This document shows positions 33,349-40,757 of a stretch of DNA of 64,000 bases, in pieces. The first letter of the stretch is position 1. Every line of letters starts with the position of its first letter. A program made the position numbers and the translations under genes. The notes under the pieces were generated by a model. The model searched no databases and was not told where the DNA came from. It saw only the letters and a list, made by a program, of their open reading frames with translations. Source of the stretch: Paenibacillus lycopersici (GTDB taxonomy: Bacteria > Bacillota > Bacilli > Paenibacillales > Paenibacillaceae); assembly GCF_010119935.1 (NCBI RefSeq), contig NZ_CP048209.1:6608001-6672000 (forward strand), read 5' to 3'.

Positions 33349-34194
33349 ATGGAGCATACATTTACGATCGAGCCGGGCGCATTCAGCGCTTTCGCGGACG
33401 AAGACGCGTTGATCGAGCAATGCAAGCAGTGGGGCCTGCTGTCCGACAAGGCGGTCAAGTCCAAGGCGTTCGTCTACAAACGCGGCGGCAGCGCCATGCC
33501 CTGCGCCATCGTCGGCTTCGTCGATTTCATGACGGCCGTCATCGAGTTCGGGAACAAGCAGCGCCACCTGATTCATCCGGCGCTCCTCAAGGAAATGCAG
33601 GCGTCCAACTACGGCCAGCGGCAGCGCCCGGCCGATGCGCCGGAGACGGCGGAGGCGGAGGCGGACGCGCAGCAGGATGAGCCGGCTTCGGCGGCAGCGG
33701 GTGCCGGGGGCTCCGGTACCGAAGCGGACGTTCAGGCGAAAGCTCCGGCTGCGAAGGACAGCGCGCCAGCCGCCGCCGCCGTCGGCCACCAGGAGGAAGC
33801 CCCGGACCGCGCGCAAGCGGCGACGGCGGACGAGCCTTCCGCGGAGAAAGCGCCGCCCGAAGCCGCCAAGGAGAAGCCGGCCAAGAAGAAATCGGCCAAG
33901 CCGCAGCTCCCGGAGGAGAAGGTGAAGATGACCGCGACGGTCAAGGAGTTCGCCACGGTGCCGAACCATTTCGCCGAGGAGGACGACGAGGTCGTTATTT
34001 ACGGGAACGTCGCGATCACGGAGCCGGAGCTCGAGCTCGGCGACGCATGGTCCAGCCACAGCAACACGCTTAAGAAGCTCGAGCTGGAGGTCGGCGATAC
34101 GATCACGTTCGAAGCGAAGGTCGTCGCCAAGAAGCTGACGAAGCATCCCGTTCCGTACAAAATCAACAATCCGAGCAAGCTTGCGAAAGTATAA
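33349..34194 (+). CDS. Hypothetical protein with Ala/Lys/Pro-rich linker
   Basis: A 281-residue protein not assigned to a family. Residues 1 to about 85 are folded (EHTFTIEPGAFSAFADEDAL ... VGFVDFMTAVIEFGNKQRHL). About 90-190 are a disordered linker rich in Ala, Glu, Lys and Pro (EKPAKKKSAKPQLPEEKVKM). About 195-281 form a beta-rich C-terminal domain (TATVKEFATVPNHFAEEDDE ... LELEVGDTITFEAKVVAKKL) that could be OB-like. ATG 33349 is preceded by AGGCAGGG; the longer frame from 33067 is unlikely. It might be a nucleic-acid-associated protein, but this is only a guess. Confidence 0.7.
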   Translation: MEHTFTIEPGAFSAFADEDALIEQCKQWGLLSDKAVKSKAFVYKRGGSAMPCAIVGFVDFMTAVIEFGNKQRHLIHPALLKEMQASNYGQRQRPADAPETAEAEADAQQDEPASAAAGAGGSGTEADVQAKAPAAKDSAPAAAAVGHQEEAPDRAQAATADEPSAEKAPPEAAKEKPAKKKSAKPQLPEEKVKMTATVKEFATVPNHFAEEDDEVVIYGNVAITEPELELGDAWSSHSNTLKKLELEVGDTITFEAKVVAKKLTKHPVPYKINNPSKLAKV

Positions 34195-34252
34195 CCATCG
34201 TCGCTGCATGCGCGATTCCCGCGTTTGCAGCCATTCATGAGAGCAGCGATAA

Positions 34253-34308
34253 ACGAACGGCGGGCCGAATTCGGGGAAGCATCCCCTGTTTCGGCCCGCC
34301 GTTCGTTT
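34253..34308. terminator. Strong bidirectional terminator
   Basis: AACGAACGGCGGGCCGAA, inner GGGG/CCCC, then TTCGGCCCGCCGTTCGTT followed by TATTTCTTC. It separates the hypothetical gene from the convergent dioxygenase gene and overlaps the latter's stop. Confidence 0.85.
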
Positions 34309-35209
34309 ATTTCTTCTTCCCGACCTCGCGCGTCACGCTTCGGCGTTCGCTCAAACTGACCGGAATTTCCCCGTCGATCGTCACGCGGCGCACGACGCGC
34401 TTGGCGCTTCCGTAATCGTTCACCGCGTAATGCTGCGTGGCGCGATTGTCCCAGATGACGACGTCGCCTGCCTGCCATCTCCAGCGAACCGTGTTTTCCA
34501 ATTGCGTAATATGCCGCTGGAACAGACGGTACAGATCTTCGGAATCCGCAGTGTTGTAGCCGATGAAGCGCTTGAAGAAATGGCCCAGGAGCAGGTGCTT
34601 CTCCCCCGTCTCCGGATGCACGTGCACGAGCGGATGCTCGGTCTCGTACACCTTGGACGTGAACACCTCTTCGAAATGCTTCCTGCCGTTCTCGCTCCAT
34701 ACGTACCGCTGGTTCACGTAATCGTAGTCGTTGGAGTGGATGGCCCACAGCCGCTCGGCGAATTGCTTCAATTCGACCGGCAGCGTATGGTAGGCGGCAT
34801 GCGTATCGGCCCATACGGTGTCTCCGCCCGACTCGGGGATGGAGACGCCGCGCAGGATCGAGATCTTGGGATAGGCAGCCTGGAACGTGACGTCCGTATG
34901 CCACGAGTTCGCGCGGTCGCCCTTGTCGGAGTCGAGCTCCAGCGTATAGTCCGTGCCTGCGATGGCCGGTACTGTCGGATGCGCGACGGGATTGCCGAAT
35001 CGCTTCGCGAACTGCTCCTGCTCCTCGTTGGTCAAATGCTGCTGGCCGCGGAAGAAAAGCACCTTATGCGCGAGCAGCAGCTCGTAAATCGCTTCGAACG
35101 AAGCGTCGTCCAACTCCCCTGAGAGGCGGGCCCCCGACACCTGGGCGCCGAGGCGTCCCGCGATCCGTTCGACCTTCCATTCCTTTGTTCCCGTTACCGT
35201 CACTGCCAT
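34307..35209 (-). CDS. TauD/TfdA family 2-oxoglutarate-dependent dioxygenase
   Basis: A 300-residue non-heme Fe(II) enzyme. The facial triad is H104, D106 (NSWHTDVTF) and H260 (WDNRATQHYAV); the 2-oxoglutarate Arg is in AKRVVRRVT. Members such as TauD and AtsK oxidise taurine, alkyl sulfonates or alkyl sulfate esters, releasing sulfite or sulfate plus aldehyde. The divergent arylsulfatase gene supports a sulfur-scavenging role. ATG 35209 follows GGAGGG. The 5' leader contains an intrinsic terminator, implying attenuation. Confidence 0.92.
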   Translation of the reverse strand: MAVTVTGTKEWKVERIAGRLGAQVSGARLSGELDDASFEAIYELLLAHKVLFFRGQQHLTNEEQEQFAKRFGNPVAHPTVPAIAGTDYTLELDSDKGDRANSWHTDVTFQAAYPKISILRGVSIPESGGDTVWADTHAAYHTLPVELKQFAERLWAIHSNDYDYVNQRYVWSENGRKHFEEVFTSKVYETEHPLVHVHPETGEKHLLLGHFFKRFIGYNTADSEDLYRLFQRHITQLENTVRWRWQAGDVVIWDNRATQHYAVNDYGSAKRVVRRVTIDGEIPVSLSERRSVTREVGKKK

Positions 35210-35240
35210 GTTACATCCCTCCGTTATTCTGGTATAAGGC

Positions 35241-35365
35241 AAAAAAAGGCCAGGGAAAGGGTTCCCTGGCTTCCAGCGGTCTGGTCAGCGTTGGCTTGTT
35301 CGTATAATTCCGATAACTCCAATCGGATTAATAATAAGATAGCGGATGGCTTCCGCTTCTGTCAA
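35241..35365 (-). promoter_or_regulatory. Dioxygenase leader: promoter, dyad operator and leader terminator
   Basis: Minus-strand TTGACA (35365-35360), 18-nt spacer, TATCTT (35341-35336). TAATTCCGAT-N7-ATCGGATTA (35305-35330) sits at the start site as a candidate operator. About 60-90 nt downstream, GCCAGGGAA-N4-TTCCCTGGC (35249-35270) is followed by C plus seven T residues, a textbook terminator ahead of the start codon. An upstream CTGG-N3-CCAG can pair alternatively with the 5' arm. Confidence 0.7.
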
Positions 35366-35400
35366 TACTATAATTTTTTGTAATTTTATTGCAGGAACGG

Positions 35401-35573
35401 TTGACGAAGCGGCATCGCTAGGGATATAGTAAACGCAATATTTCGCACTGAATTACTCGGTATTATATCTCCATGCGAATAACGCGCTTCACGATAACCG
35501 CATATTACGACCGTCCGGACAACTGGAGGTTCCCTCGCATGGCAGACGCCATGCGCCGGGAGCCTCTTTTTTT
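35401..35573 (+). promoter_or_regulatory. Arylsulfatase leader: promoter and leader terminator
   Basis: TTGACG (35401-35406) with TATAGT (35425-35430). After a leader of about 90 nt, GGAGGTTCCC...GCATGG, loop CAGACG, CCATGC...GGGAGCCTC (35525-35566) is followed by TTTTTTT (35567-35573). The hairpin ends 27 nt before the sulfatase start. As no gene lies upstream on this strand within the divergent gap, it can only act on the leader itself. Confidence 0.7.
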
Positions 35574-35600
35574 CTATGCATGAAACAAGGAGGAAACGAA

Positions 35601-37223
35601 ATGAGTTCACAACCGAACGTGCTATTGATTTTGAACGACGACATGGGGTACTCGGACATCGGCTGCTACGGCGGCGAAGTCGATACGCCCAATCTGAACC
35701 GCCTGGCCGCGCACGGCTTGCGGTTCTCGCAGTTCTACAATACGGCCCGCTGCAGCCCCACGCGCGCCTCGCTCTTGACCGGCCTGCATCCGCATCAGAC
35801 GGGCGTCGGCATTCTCGTGGACGACGACGGCCCCGAAGGGTACGCCGGCAACCTGAACGAGCGCTGCGTGACGATCGCCGAAGCGCTGAAGGACCACGGC
35901 TACCGTACATACATGAGCGGCAAGTGGCATGTCGCGACCGATATTTTCAACCCGAACGATACGTGGCCCAGGCAGCGCGGATTCGACCGCTATTACGGCA
36001 TCATCACGGGAGCGGCGGATTACTTCCAGCCGGTCACGCTGACCCGGGACAACGATAACGCGGAGCACGAAGCGCTGGCCGAGGACTTCTATCTGACGGA
36101 CGCGATCAGCGACGATGCGGCGCGCAATATCCGCGAGCACGCGGCCGCCGGGCCGGATCGGCCGTTCTTCCAGTATGTCGCGTACACCGCGCCGCATTGG
36201 CCGCTGCACGCGCCTGAAGAAGATATCGCGAAATACAAAGGCCGCTTCGACGAAGGCTGGGACGTTCTCCGCGAGCAACGATTGCAGCGCTTGGTCGAGC
36301 TCGGACTCGTGGACGCCTCCTGGGCGCTGTCCGAACGCGATCCTTCCCAGCCGGCCTGGGAGAACGCGGAAGATAAGGAATGGCGGCTGCGCCGGATGGA
36401 GGTCTACGCGGCGCAGATCGACCGGATGGATCAGGGCATCGGGCGCATCGTGCGGGCGCTCGAGGAGACGGGTCAATTGGACAATACGCTGATTCTGTTC
36501 CTTGCGGACAACGGCGGCTGCGCGGAAGAGCTCGACGAGCCGTTCACCGCGTTCCTGAAGAAGCGCAGAAGCCTGCTGGAGAAGGCGAAGGACGGAAGCC
36601 CGATCGCGTACGGCAACGGCCCGGGCGTGCTGCCGGGTTCGCAGCGCACCTATCAAAGCTACGGCGTCGCCTGGGCGAATTTATCGAATGCGCCGTTTCG
36701 GCTGTATAAGCACTGGGTGCACGAAGGCGGCATTTCGACGCCGCTCATCGCGCACTGGCCGGCGGGCATTCATGAGCAAGGCGGCATCCGCCATTCCCCG
36801 GGGCAGCTGACGGACATCATGGCGACGGTGCTCGAAGCAACCGGCGCCCCTTACCCGCAAACGTATCGCGGACGCGACATTCTGCCGCTGGAAGGCGAGA
36901 GCCTTGTCCCGCTCTTCGCATCGGATGACCGCGATCGCCGTCCGCTGTTCTGGGAACACGAGGGCAACGGCGCCGTCCGGGTCGGCAGATGGAAGCTGGT
37001 GCGGAATTATCCGGATGCGTGGGAGCTGTACGATATCGAAGCGGACCGTACGGAACAGCGCGATCTGGCGGCCGCCCTCCCGGAGAAGGCGAAGGAGCTC
37101 CGCGAGCTATACGAGCAATGGGCAGCGAGAGCCGGCGTCATTCCGCGCGAGAAGATTCTGGACCTGTACGCCAAGGCGCGCGGCGAAGAGGCCTCGGGCG
37201 CGACGCATTTCATTCGAAAATAA
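35601..37223 (+). CDS. Cys-type arylsulfatase
   Basis: A 540-residue sulfatase that hydrolyses sulfate esters. The formylglycine site is C51 in CSPTRASLLTG (C-x-P-x-R); metal ligands D13 and D14 lie in LLILNDDMGYSDIG, and GKWHV provides the conserved Lys/His. LFLADNGGCAEEL contains the late D-N metal pair. No signal peptide is evident, so it is predicted cytoplasmic. Activity requires conversion of Cys51 by an FGE or anSME enzyme, and none is recognisable in the window. ATG 35601 has AAGGAGG upstream. With the divergent dioxygenase it forms a likely sulfate-scavenging pair. Confidence 0.93.
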   Translation: MSSQPNVLLILNDDMGYSDIGCYGGEVDTPNLNRLAAHGLRFSQFYNTARCSPTRASLLTGLHPHQTGVGILVDDDGPEGYAGNLNERCVTIAEALKDHGYRTYMSGKWHVATDIFNPNDTWPRQRGFDRYYGIITGAADYFQPVTLTRDNDNAEHEALAEDFYLTDAISDDAARNIREHAAAGPDRPFFQYVAYTAPHWPLHAPEEDIAKYKGRFDEGWDVLREQRLQRLVELGLVDASWALSERDPSQPAWENAEDKEWRLRRMEVYAAQIDRMDQGIGRIVRALEETGQLDNTLILFLADNGGCAEELDEPFTAFLKKRRSLLEKAKDGSPIAYGNGPGVLPGSQRTYQSYGVAWANLSNAPFRLYKHWVHEGGISTPLIAHWPAGIHEQGGIRHSPGQLTDIMATVLEATGAPYPQTYRGRDILPLEGESLVPLFASDDRDRRPLFWEHEGNGAVRVGRWKLVRNYPDAWELYDIEADRTEQRDLAAALPEKAKELRELYEQWAARAGVIPREKILDLYAKARGEEASGATHFIRK

Positions 37224-37236
37224 AGGAGCGAACCGC

Positions 37237-37362
37237 ATGAGCGGCGGTGAGCAGCGGCGTGAAGGGGTAGACGGGATGTTGTGCGTGCCGCTAGGGGCGC
37301 CGAGCTTTGCAGGGCTATATGCAACAGGCCATCGACCAAGCGTCGATGGCTCTGCCTGGTGA
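37237..37362 (+). CDS. Small ORF behind the sulfatase, possible gene remnant
   Basis: A 41-codon frame starting at ATG 37237 with AGGAGC 8 nt upstream, 13 nt after the sulfatase stop: MSGGEQRREGVDGML... . The spacing and ribosome site look like a normal second cistron, but the frame stops early in a hairpin region (GCCATCGAC/GTCGATGGC). It could be a decayed partner gene or a chance ORF; I recognise no family. Confidence 0.35.
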   Translation: MSGGEQRREGVDGMLCVPLGAPSFAGLYATGHRPSVDGSAW

Positions 37363-37379
37363 TGATCATCACGCAGGCT

Positions 37380-37411
37380 AAGGGCGCGGCGGATATTCCC
37401 GCCGCGCCCTT
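37380..37411 (+). terminator. Terminator after the sulfatase unit
   Basis: AAGGGCGCGGCGG, loop, CCGCCGCGCCCTT, a 13-bp perfect stem. No long T tract follows. Confidence 0.65.
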
Positions 37412-37528
37412 CGTATGTTCAGCCGCCGATCCGGGCAGGAAGCGACGCCCGCACAGGCACGACCCGCCACGGAATGAGCGACCATGTTGCGGCTATGCGC
37501 CCGGCGCGAACGTCGAAAACAAGCCCAT

Positions 37529-37705
37529 GGACAGGAGATCCGCTATAGACCGATTACTATTGATTTTGGACTAGCTCGCGGACCGTCGTTCCGCTATTTT
37601 GCCCGCGAGGCGGGTTTTCGGCTCTGTCCGACGGCAATAACGGATCCTCTGTCCGTCTCTCCCCCAATATGCCCCGATTTCGAGTCAATAACGGATCCTC
37701 TGTCC
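37529..37705. repeat. Four-box dispersed intergenic element, copy C
   Basis: Direct boxes GGACAGGAGATCCGCTATA (37529-37547) and GGACCGTCGTTCCGCTATT (37580-37598); inverted boxes AATAACGGATCCTCTGTCC at 37636-37654 and again at 37687-37705. Both steps are 51 nt and total length is 177, as in copy B. It lies in the 779-nt tail-to-tail gap between the sulfatase and the TetM-like gene. Confidence 0.9.
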
Positions 37706-37726
37706 GAATCCCTTGCAGCCCCGGCG

Positions 37727-37990
37727 GGCATCCCAGGCCACACGGCTCCGACGGGCATCCCAGGCCGCCCAGCTCCGGCGGGCATCCCAGGCCGCACGGC
37801 TCCGGCGGGCATCCCAGGCCGCACGGCTCCGGCGGGCATGTCCGGCCGCACGGCTCCGGCGCGTATGACTGGCCGCACGGCTCCGGCGGGCATGCCGGCT
37901 GCACGGCTCCGGCGCGGATCCCAGGCCGCCCAGCCCCGGCGGGCATGCCAGACTGCCTGCCCGGCGCGTATGCCTATCACGCGCGCTCCG
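37727..37990. repeat. 27-bp minisatellite, about 10 units
   Basis: Units start at 37727, 37754, 37781, 37808, 37835, 37862, 37889, 37915, 37942 and 37967. The core is GGCATCCCAGGCCGCACGGC followed by TCCGGCG; later copies are more diverged. Because 27 is a multiple of three, all frames stay open and produce spurious ORFs. It ends at the 3' end of the TetM-like gene. Likely length-variable between strains. Confidence 0.9.
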
Positions 37991-38002
37991 CCCCGGTTCG
38001 CC

Positions 38003-40024
38003 CTATCCGCTCAGCGCATTCCGCATGGCCAGGATATACTTCGCCTCGTCCAGCGGATTGACGCCCCGCCGCACTCGCGAAACGTCGACGTTCGGCGGGC
38101 ATTCGCGGTAGCCGGCGAAGAACGTCGTGAGCGCGCCGCGCCCTTTCGTCATGGCGCCGAGCCGCGCCGGGAAGTCCAGCGTCGTCGCGACGGGCAGCAG
38201 CCCTTCGATCTCCATCCGCTCCTGGCGCAGCACCGGCGCTTCGAACTCCCCGCGCATGACGACCAGCTCGTTCATGAGCTTGCCGCCGTATTCCTCCGGC
38301 ACCGACAGCCGGAAACGCAGCATGGGCTCCAGCAGCTTCGTGCCGACGTTCGCCAGCCCGTTCATGATGCCCATCGGCGTCGCGATGACGAAGTCGAGCG
38401 GATGGGTATGCCAGACATGGTGCTCGCCTTCGACGAGCGTCACGGACAGGTCCGTGACCTCCCAGTTCCGCAGCCCTTGCTGCAGCGCTTCCGGCACGCG
38501 CCGCGCGACCTCGTTCTGATAGCTGTCCAACAGCCGCTCGTTCCGCACGTTCGACTTGTAGACGAGGCCGCTGCCCCGCTCGCCCGGCTCGATGACGAAC
38601 CGCAGGATCGCCCAGCACGGTTTCGGCGCCAGATACGCCACGAACCCTTCGCCCGCCGCGGCCGGCGTCTCCTTGTAGATGACCGACGGCGCGCCGAAGC
38701 TGACCGCCAGCTTGAACCGGGTCAGCAGGATGGACGTCAGCACCTCCATCTGGATCGGCCCCATCACCTTCAAATGCAGCTCGCGCTCGTCCTGCAGCCA
38801 TTGCAAATCAAGCTGCGGATCCTCGTCCGCCAGCTCCTGGAACGCCGCGACGACCGCGGGATAGTCCGCCTCGCTGCCCCACTGCACCTGCACGGTCAGC
38901 AGCGGCACCGCCAGCCGCTTCTCGCCCGGCACGCCCTCCGGCGAGCCGAGCACGTCGCCGATGCGCGCGCGGCTGAGGCCGTACACGGCGGCGATGTCGC
39001 CTGCCGCAAGCACGCCGATGTCCTCCGATTTCTGTCCGTGCACCCGGCGGATCTGCGTTACTTTGTCCTGCGTGTCCCGCGTGTGGTTATGCACCGTATC
39101 GCGGTTGCGAATCCGGCCTTGGTAGAGACGGACGTACGCGATTTTGCCCATGACGGGGTCGCGTTCCATCTTGAACACGACGCCTGCCGCCGGCGCCTCC
39201 TCCGATCCGGACGGAGCCGGCAAATACGCGAGTATCGCGTTCATCAGCTCTTTCACGCCGATGCCGCGGTTCGATGAGCCGAACAGCACCGGGAACAGCG
39301 CCCCGCGGTGCGCGCCGGCCACGAGCGCGGCTGCCGCGGCCCGCTCGTCCAGCGGCTGGCCGTCCAGATACGCTTCAAGCAGCGCCTCGTCCTGCTCCGC
39401 CGCCGCTTCCAGCAGCCGCTGCCGTTCCGGCTCCGCCCACGGATGGCCCGCCATCTCCGACGCGTCCAGCAGATTAACCGATCCGGCGAAATCCGCCTCC
39501 GCGCCGATCGGCGCGGCAATCGGCACCGCGCCGGGCGACAAGAGCCGATGCAGTTCCGCGAGCACCCGCTTCGCGTCCGCGCCGATCCGGTCCATTTTAT
39601 TCACGTAGATGATCGTCGGAATGCCCAGCTCCCGCAGCGCCTGCCAAATAATTTCCGTCTGCGCCTGCACGCCTTCCACCGCCGAGACGATCAGCACCGC
39701 CCCGTCCATGACGCGCAGCGAGCGCTCCACCTCGGACAGAAAATCGACATGCCCCGGCGTGTCCACCAGGTTGATCGGCGTGTCCTGCCACGCGAATCGC
39801 GTTACCGCCGCGCGCACCGAGATGCCCCGCTCCCGCTCCACGTCCATCCAATCGGTCTGCGCCGTACCTGCATCCACGCTGCCAAGCGCGCGGATATGCC
39901 CGCTCTGGTAGAGCATCTGCTCGGTCGTCGTCGTCTTGCCTGCGTCGACGTGGGCGAAAATCCCGACGTTGCGCAGCTTGATCGTTGTTCCGGCTTTAAT
40001 CGTATCTTCAGCTTTTGTCGTCAT
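38003..40024 (-). CDS. EF-G-like GTPase of the TetM/TetO ribosomal-protection family
   Basis: A 673-residue translational GTPase. G1 AHVDAGKTTTTEQML, switch I ERERGISVRAAVT, G3 DTPGHVDF and G4 NKMD are intact, followed by domains II-V in EF-G order. LYQSGHIRALGSVDAGTAQT matches the TetM/TetB(P)/OtrA branch rather than housekeeping EF-G. Known members remove tetracycline from the 30S subunit; chromosomal homologues in Paenibacillus may be intrinsic-resistance or stress factors, so resistance is not assured. ATG 40024 overlaps the upstream phosphodiesterase gene by 17 nt. No leader peptide of tetM type is seen. Confidence 0.85.
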   Translation of the reverse strand: MTTKAEDTIKAGTTIKLRNVGIFAHVDAGKTTTTEQMLYQSGHIRALGSVDAGTAQTDWMDVERERGISVRAAVTRFAWQDTPINLVDTPGHVDFLSEVERSLRVMDGAVLIVSAVEGVQAQTEIIWQALRELGIPTIIYVNKMDRIGADAKRVLAELHRLLSPGAVPIAAPIGAEADFAGSVNLLDASEMAGHPWAEPERQRLLEAAAEQDEALLEAYLDGQPLDERAAAAALVAGAHRGALFPVLFGSSNRGIGVKELMNAILAYLPAPSGSEEAPAAGVVFKMERDPVMGKIAYVRLYQGRIRNRDTVHNHTRDTQDKVTQIRRVHGQKSEDIGVLAAGDIAAVYGLSRARIGDVLGSPEGVPGEKRLAVPLLTVQVQWGSEADYPAVVAAFQELADEDPQLDLQWLQDERELHLKVMGPIQMEVLTSILLTRFKLAVSFGAPSVIYKETPAAAGEGFVAYLAPKPCWAILRFVIEPGERGSGLVYKSNVRNERLLDSYQNEVARRVPEALQQGLRNWEVTDLSVTLVEGEHHVWHTHPLDFVIATPMGIMNGLANVGTKLLEPMLRFRLSVPEEYGGKLMNELVVMRGEFEAPVLRQERMEIEGLLPVATTLDFPARLGAMTKGRGALTTFFAGYRECPPNVDVSRVRRGVNPLDEAKYILAMRNALSG

Positions 40025-40520
40025 AGTAGATATGTTCCGCCTGAACCAGCCGGCCTCCCGTTATCGTGAATATGCCGAAGGAATACTTCGGCTGCCGGCG
40101 TTTGTCCGCCGCCGACCCCGGATTGAACATCAGCACCCCGTCCCGCTCTCGCTTCACGGGCACATGGGAATGACCGAAGACGATGACGTCGACGCTGCCG
40201 GCGGAGAACGACTTGAACGCGTTCGTCTCCGTGTCCGCGCGTTTGCCCATCCCGGTATGGCCGTGCACGATGCCGATGCGCACGCCGCCGAACGTTACGA
40301 TTTTGCGGTGCCCGAATTTCGACGCGATGTCCGAACCGTCGTTATTGCCCGCCACGCCGTCCGTCTCCGCGTACGCGCGAAGCATATCCCACACCGCCAT
40401 CGTCATCCAATCGCCGGCATGCAGAATCGCGTCGGCGTTCGCCAGCTCCCGAATCAGCCGATCCGGCAGCTTCTTGGCCATACGCGTCATGTGCGTATCG
40501 GAAACCACGACAACCTTCAT
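40008..40520 (-). CDS. YfcE/MJ0936-family phosphodiesterase
   Basis: A 170-residue calcineurin-like phosphoesterase with all metal-site motifs: VVSDTH (D-x-H), HAGDW (GD), VAGNND (GN-x-D), IVHGHTG and FGHSHVP. This small MJ0936/YfcE/YsnB group hydrolyses phosphodiesters such as cyclic nucleotides or RNA in vitro; the physiological substrate is unknown. It heads a two-gene unit with the TetM-like GTPase, coupled by a 17-nt overlap. The 237-nt gap upstream holds a CTTTCGC/GCGAAAG hairpin (40656-40675) but no gene. Confidence 0.9.
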   Translation of the reverse strand: MKVVVVSDTHMTRMAKKLPDRLIRELANADAILHAGDWMTMAVWDMLRAYAETDGVAGNNDGSDIASKFGHRKIVTFGGVRIGIVHGHTGMGKRADTETNAFKSFSAGSVDVIVFGHSHVPVKRERDGVLMFNPGSAADKRRQPKYSFGIFTITGGRLVQAEHIYYDDKS

Positions 40521-40757
40521 GGCTGTTCAACTCCTTCGCCGCGCCCGCCGTGCCGCCGTTGTCCCTCTGCCGCCCGGACGCTTGATAGCTTCATTATTGG
40601 GCAAAACCCCGCTTCGTTCAATAGCCGCCTTCAAATTAAGCCGGACATCGCGCCCGCCTTTCGCGAATAGGCGAAAGTGGCCGTGAATCATATCCGAAGG
40701 CTGCACCCGCTCCCGCTCGTCATTGCCGCCGCCGGTTCGTTCCCGGCGCCGCTCCGC

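Noticed and set aside
35210-35600. SAM (S-box) or T-box riboswitch in the sulfur gene leaders
   Set aside because: Terminators are present but the conserved S-box core and T-box GGTGG bulge sequences are not seen.
37484-37990. CRISPR array in the repeat-rich region
   Set aside because: Units are contiguous 27-bp tandem repeats without spacers, and no cas genes are nearby; the Cas4-like fold in the helicase is a RecB-type domain.
37484-39277. 597-codon plus-strand open frame across the minisatellite and TetM-like gene
   Set aside because: Open only because the 27-bp repeat and the GC-rich antisense frame lack stops; the minus-strand GTPase has all motifs.
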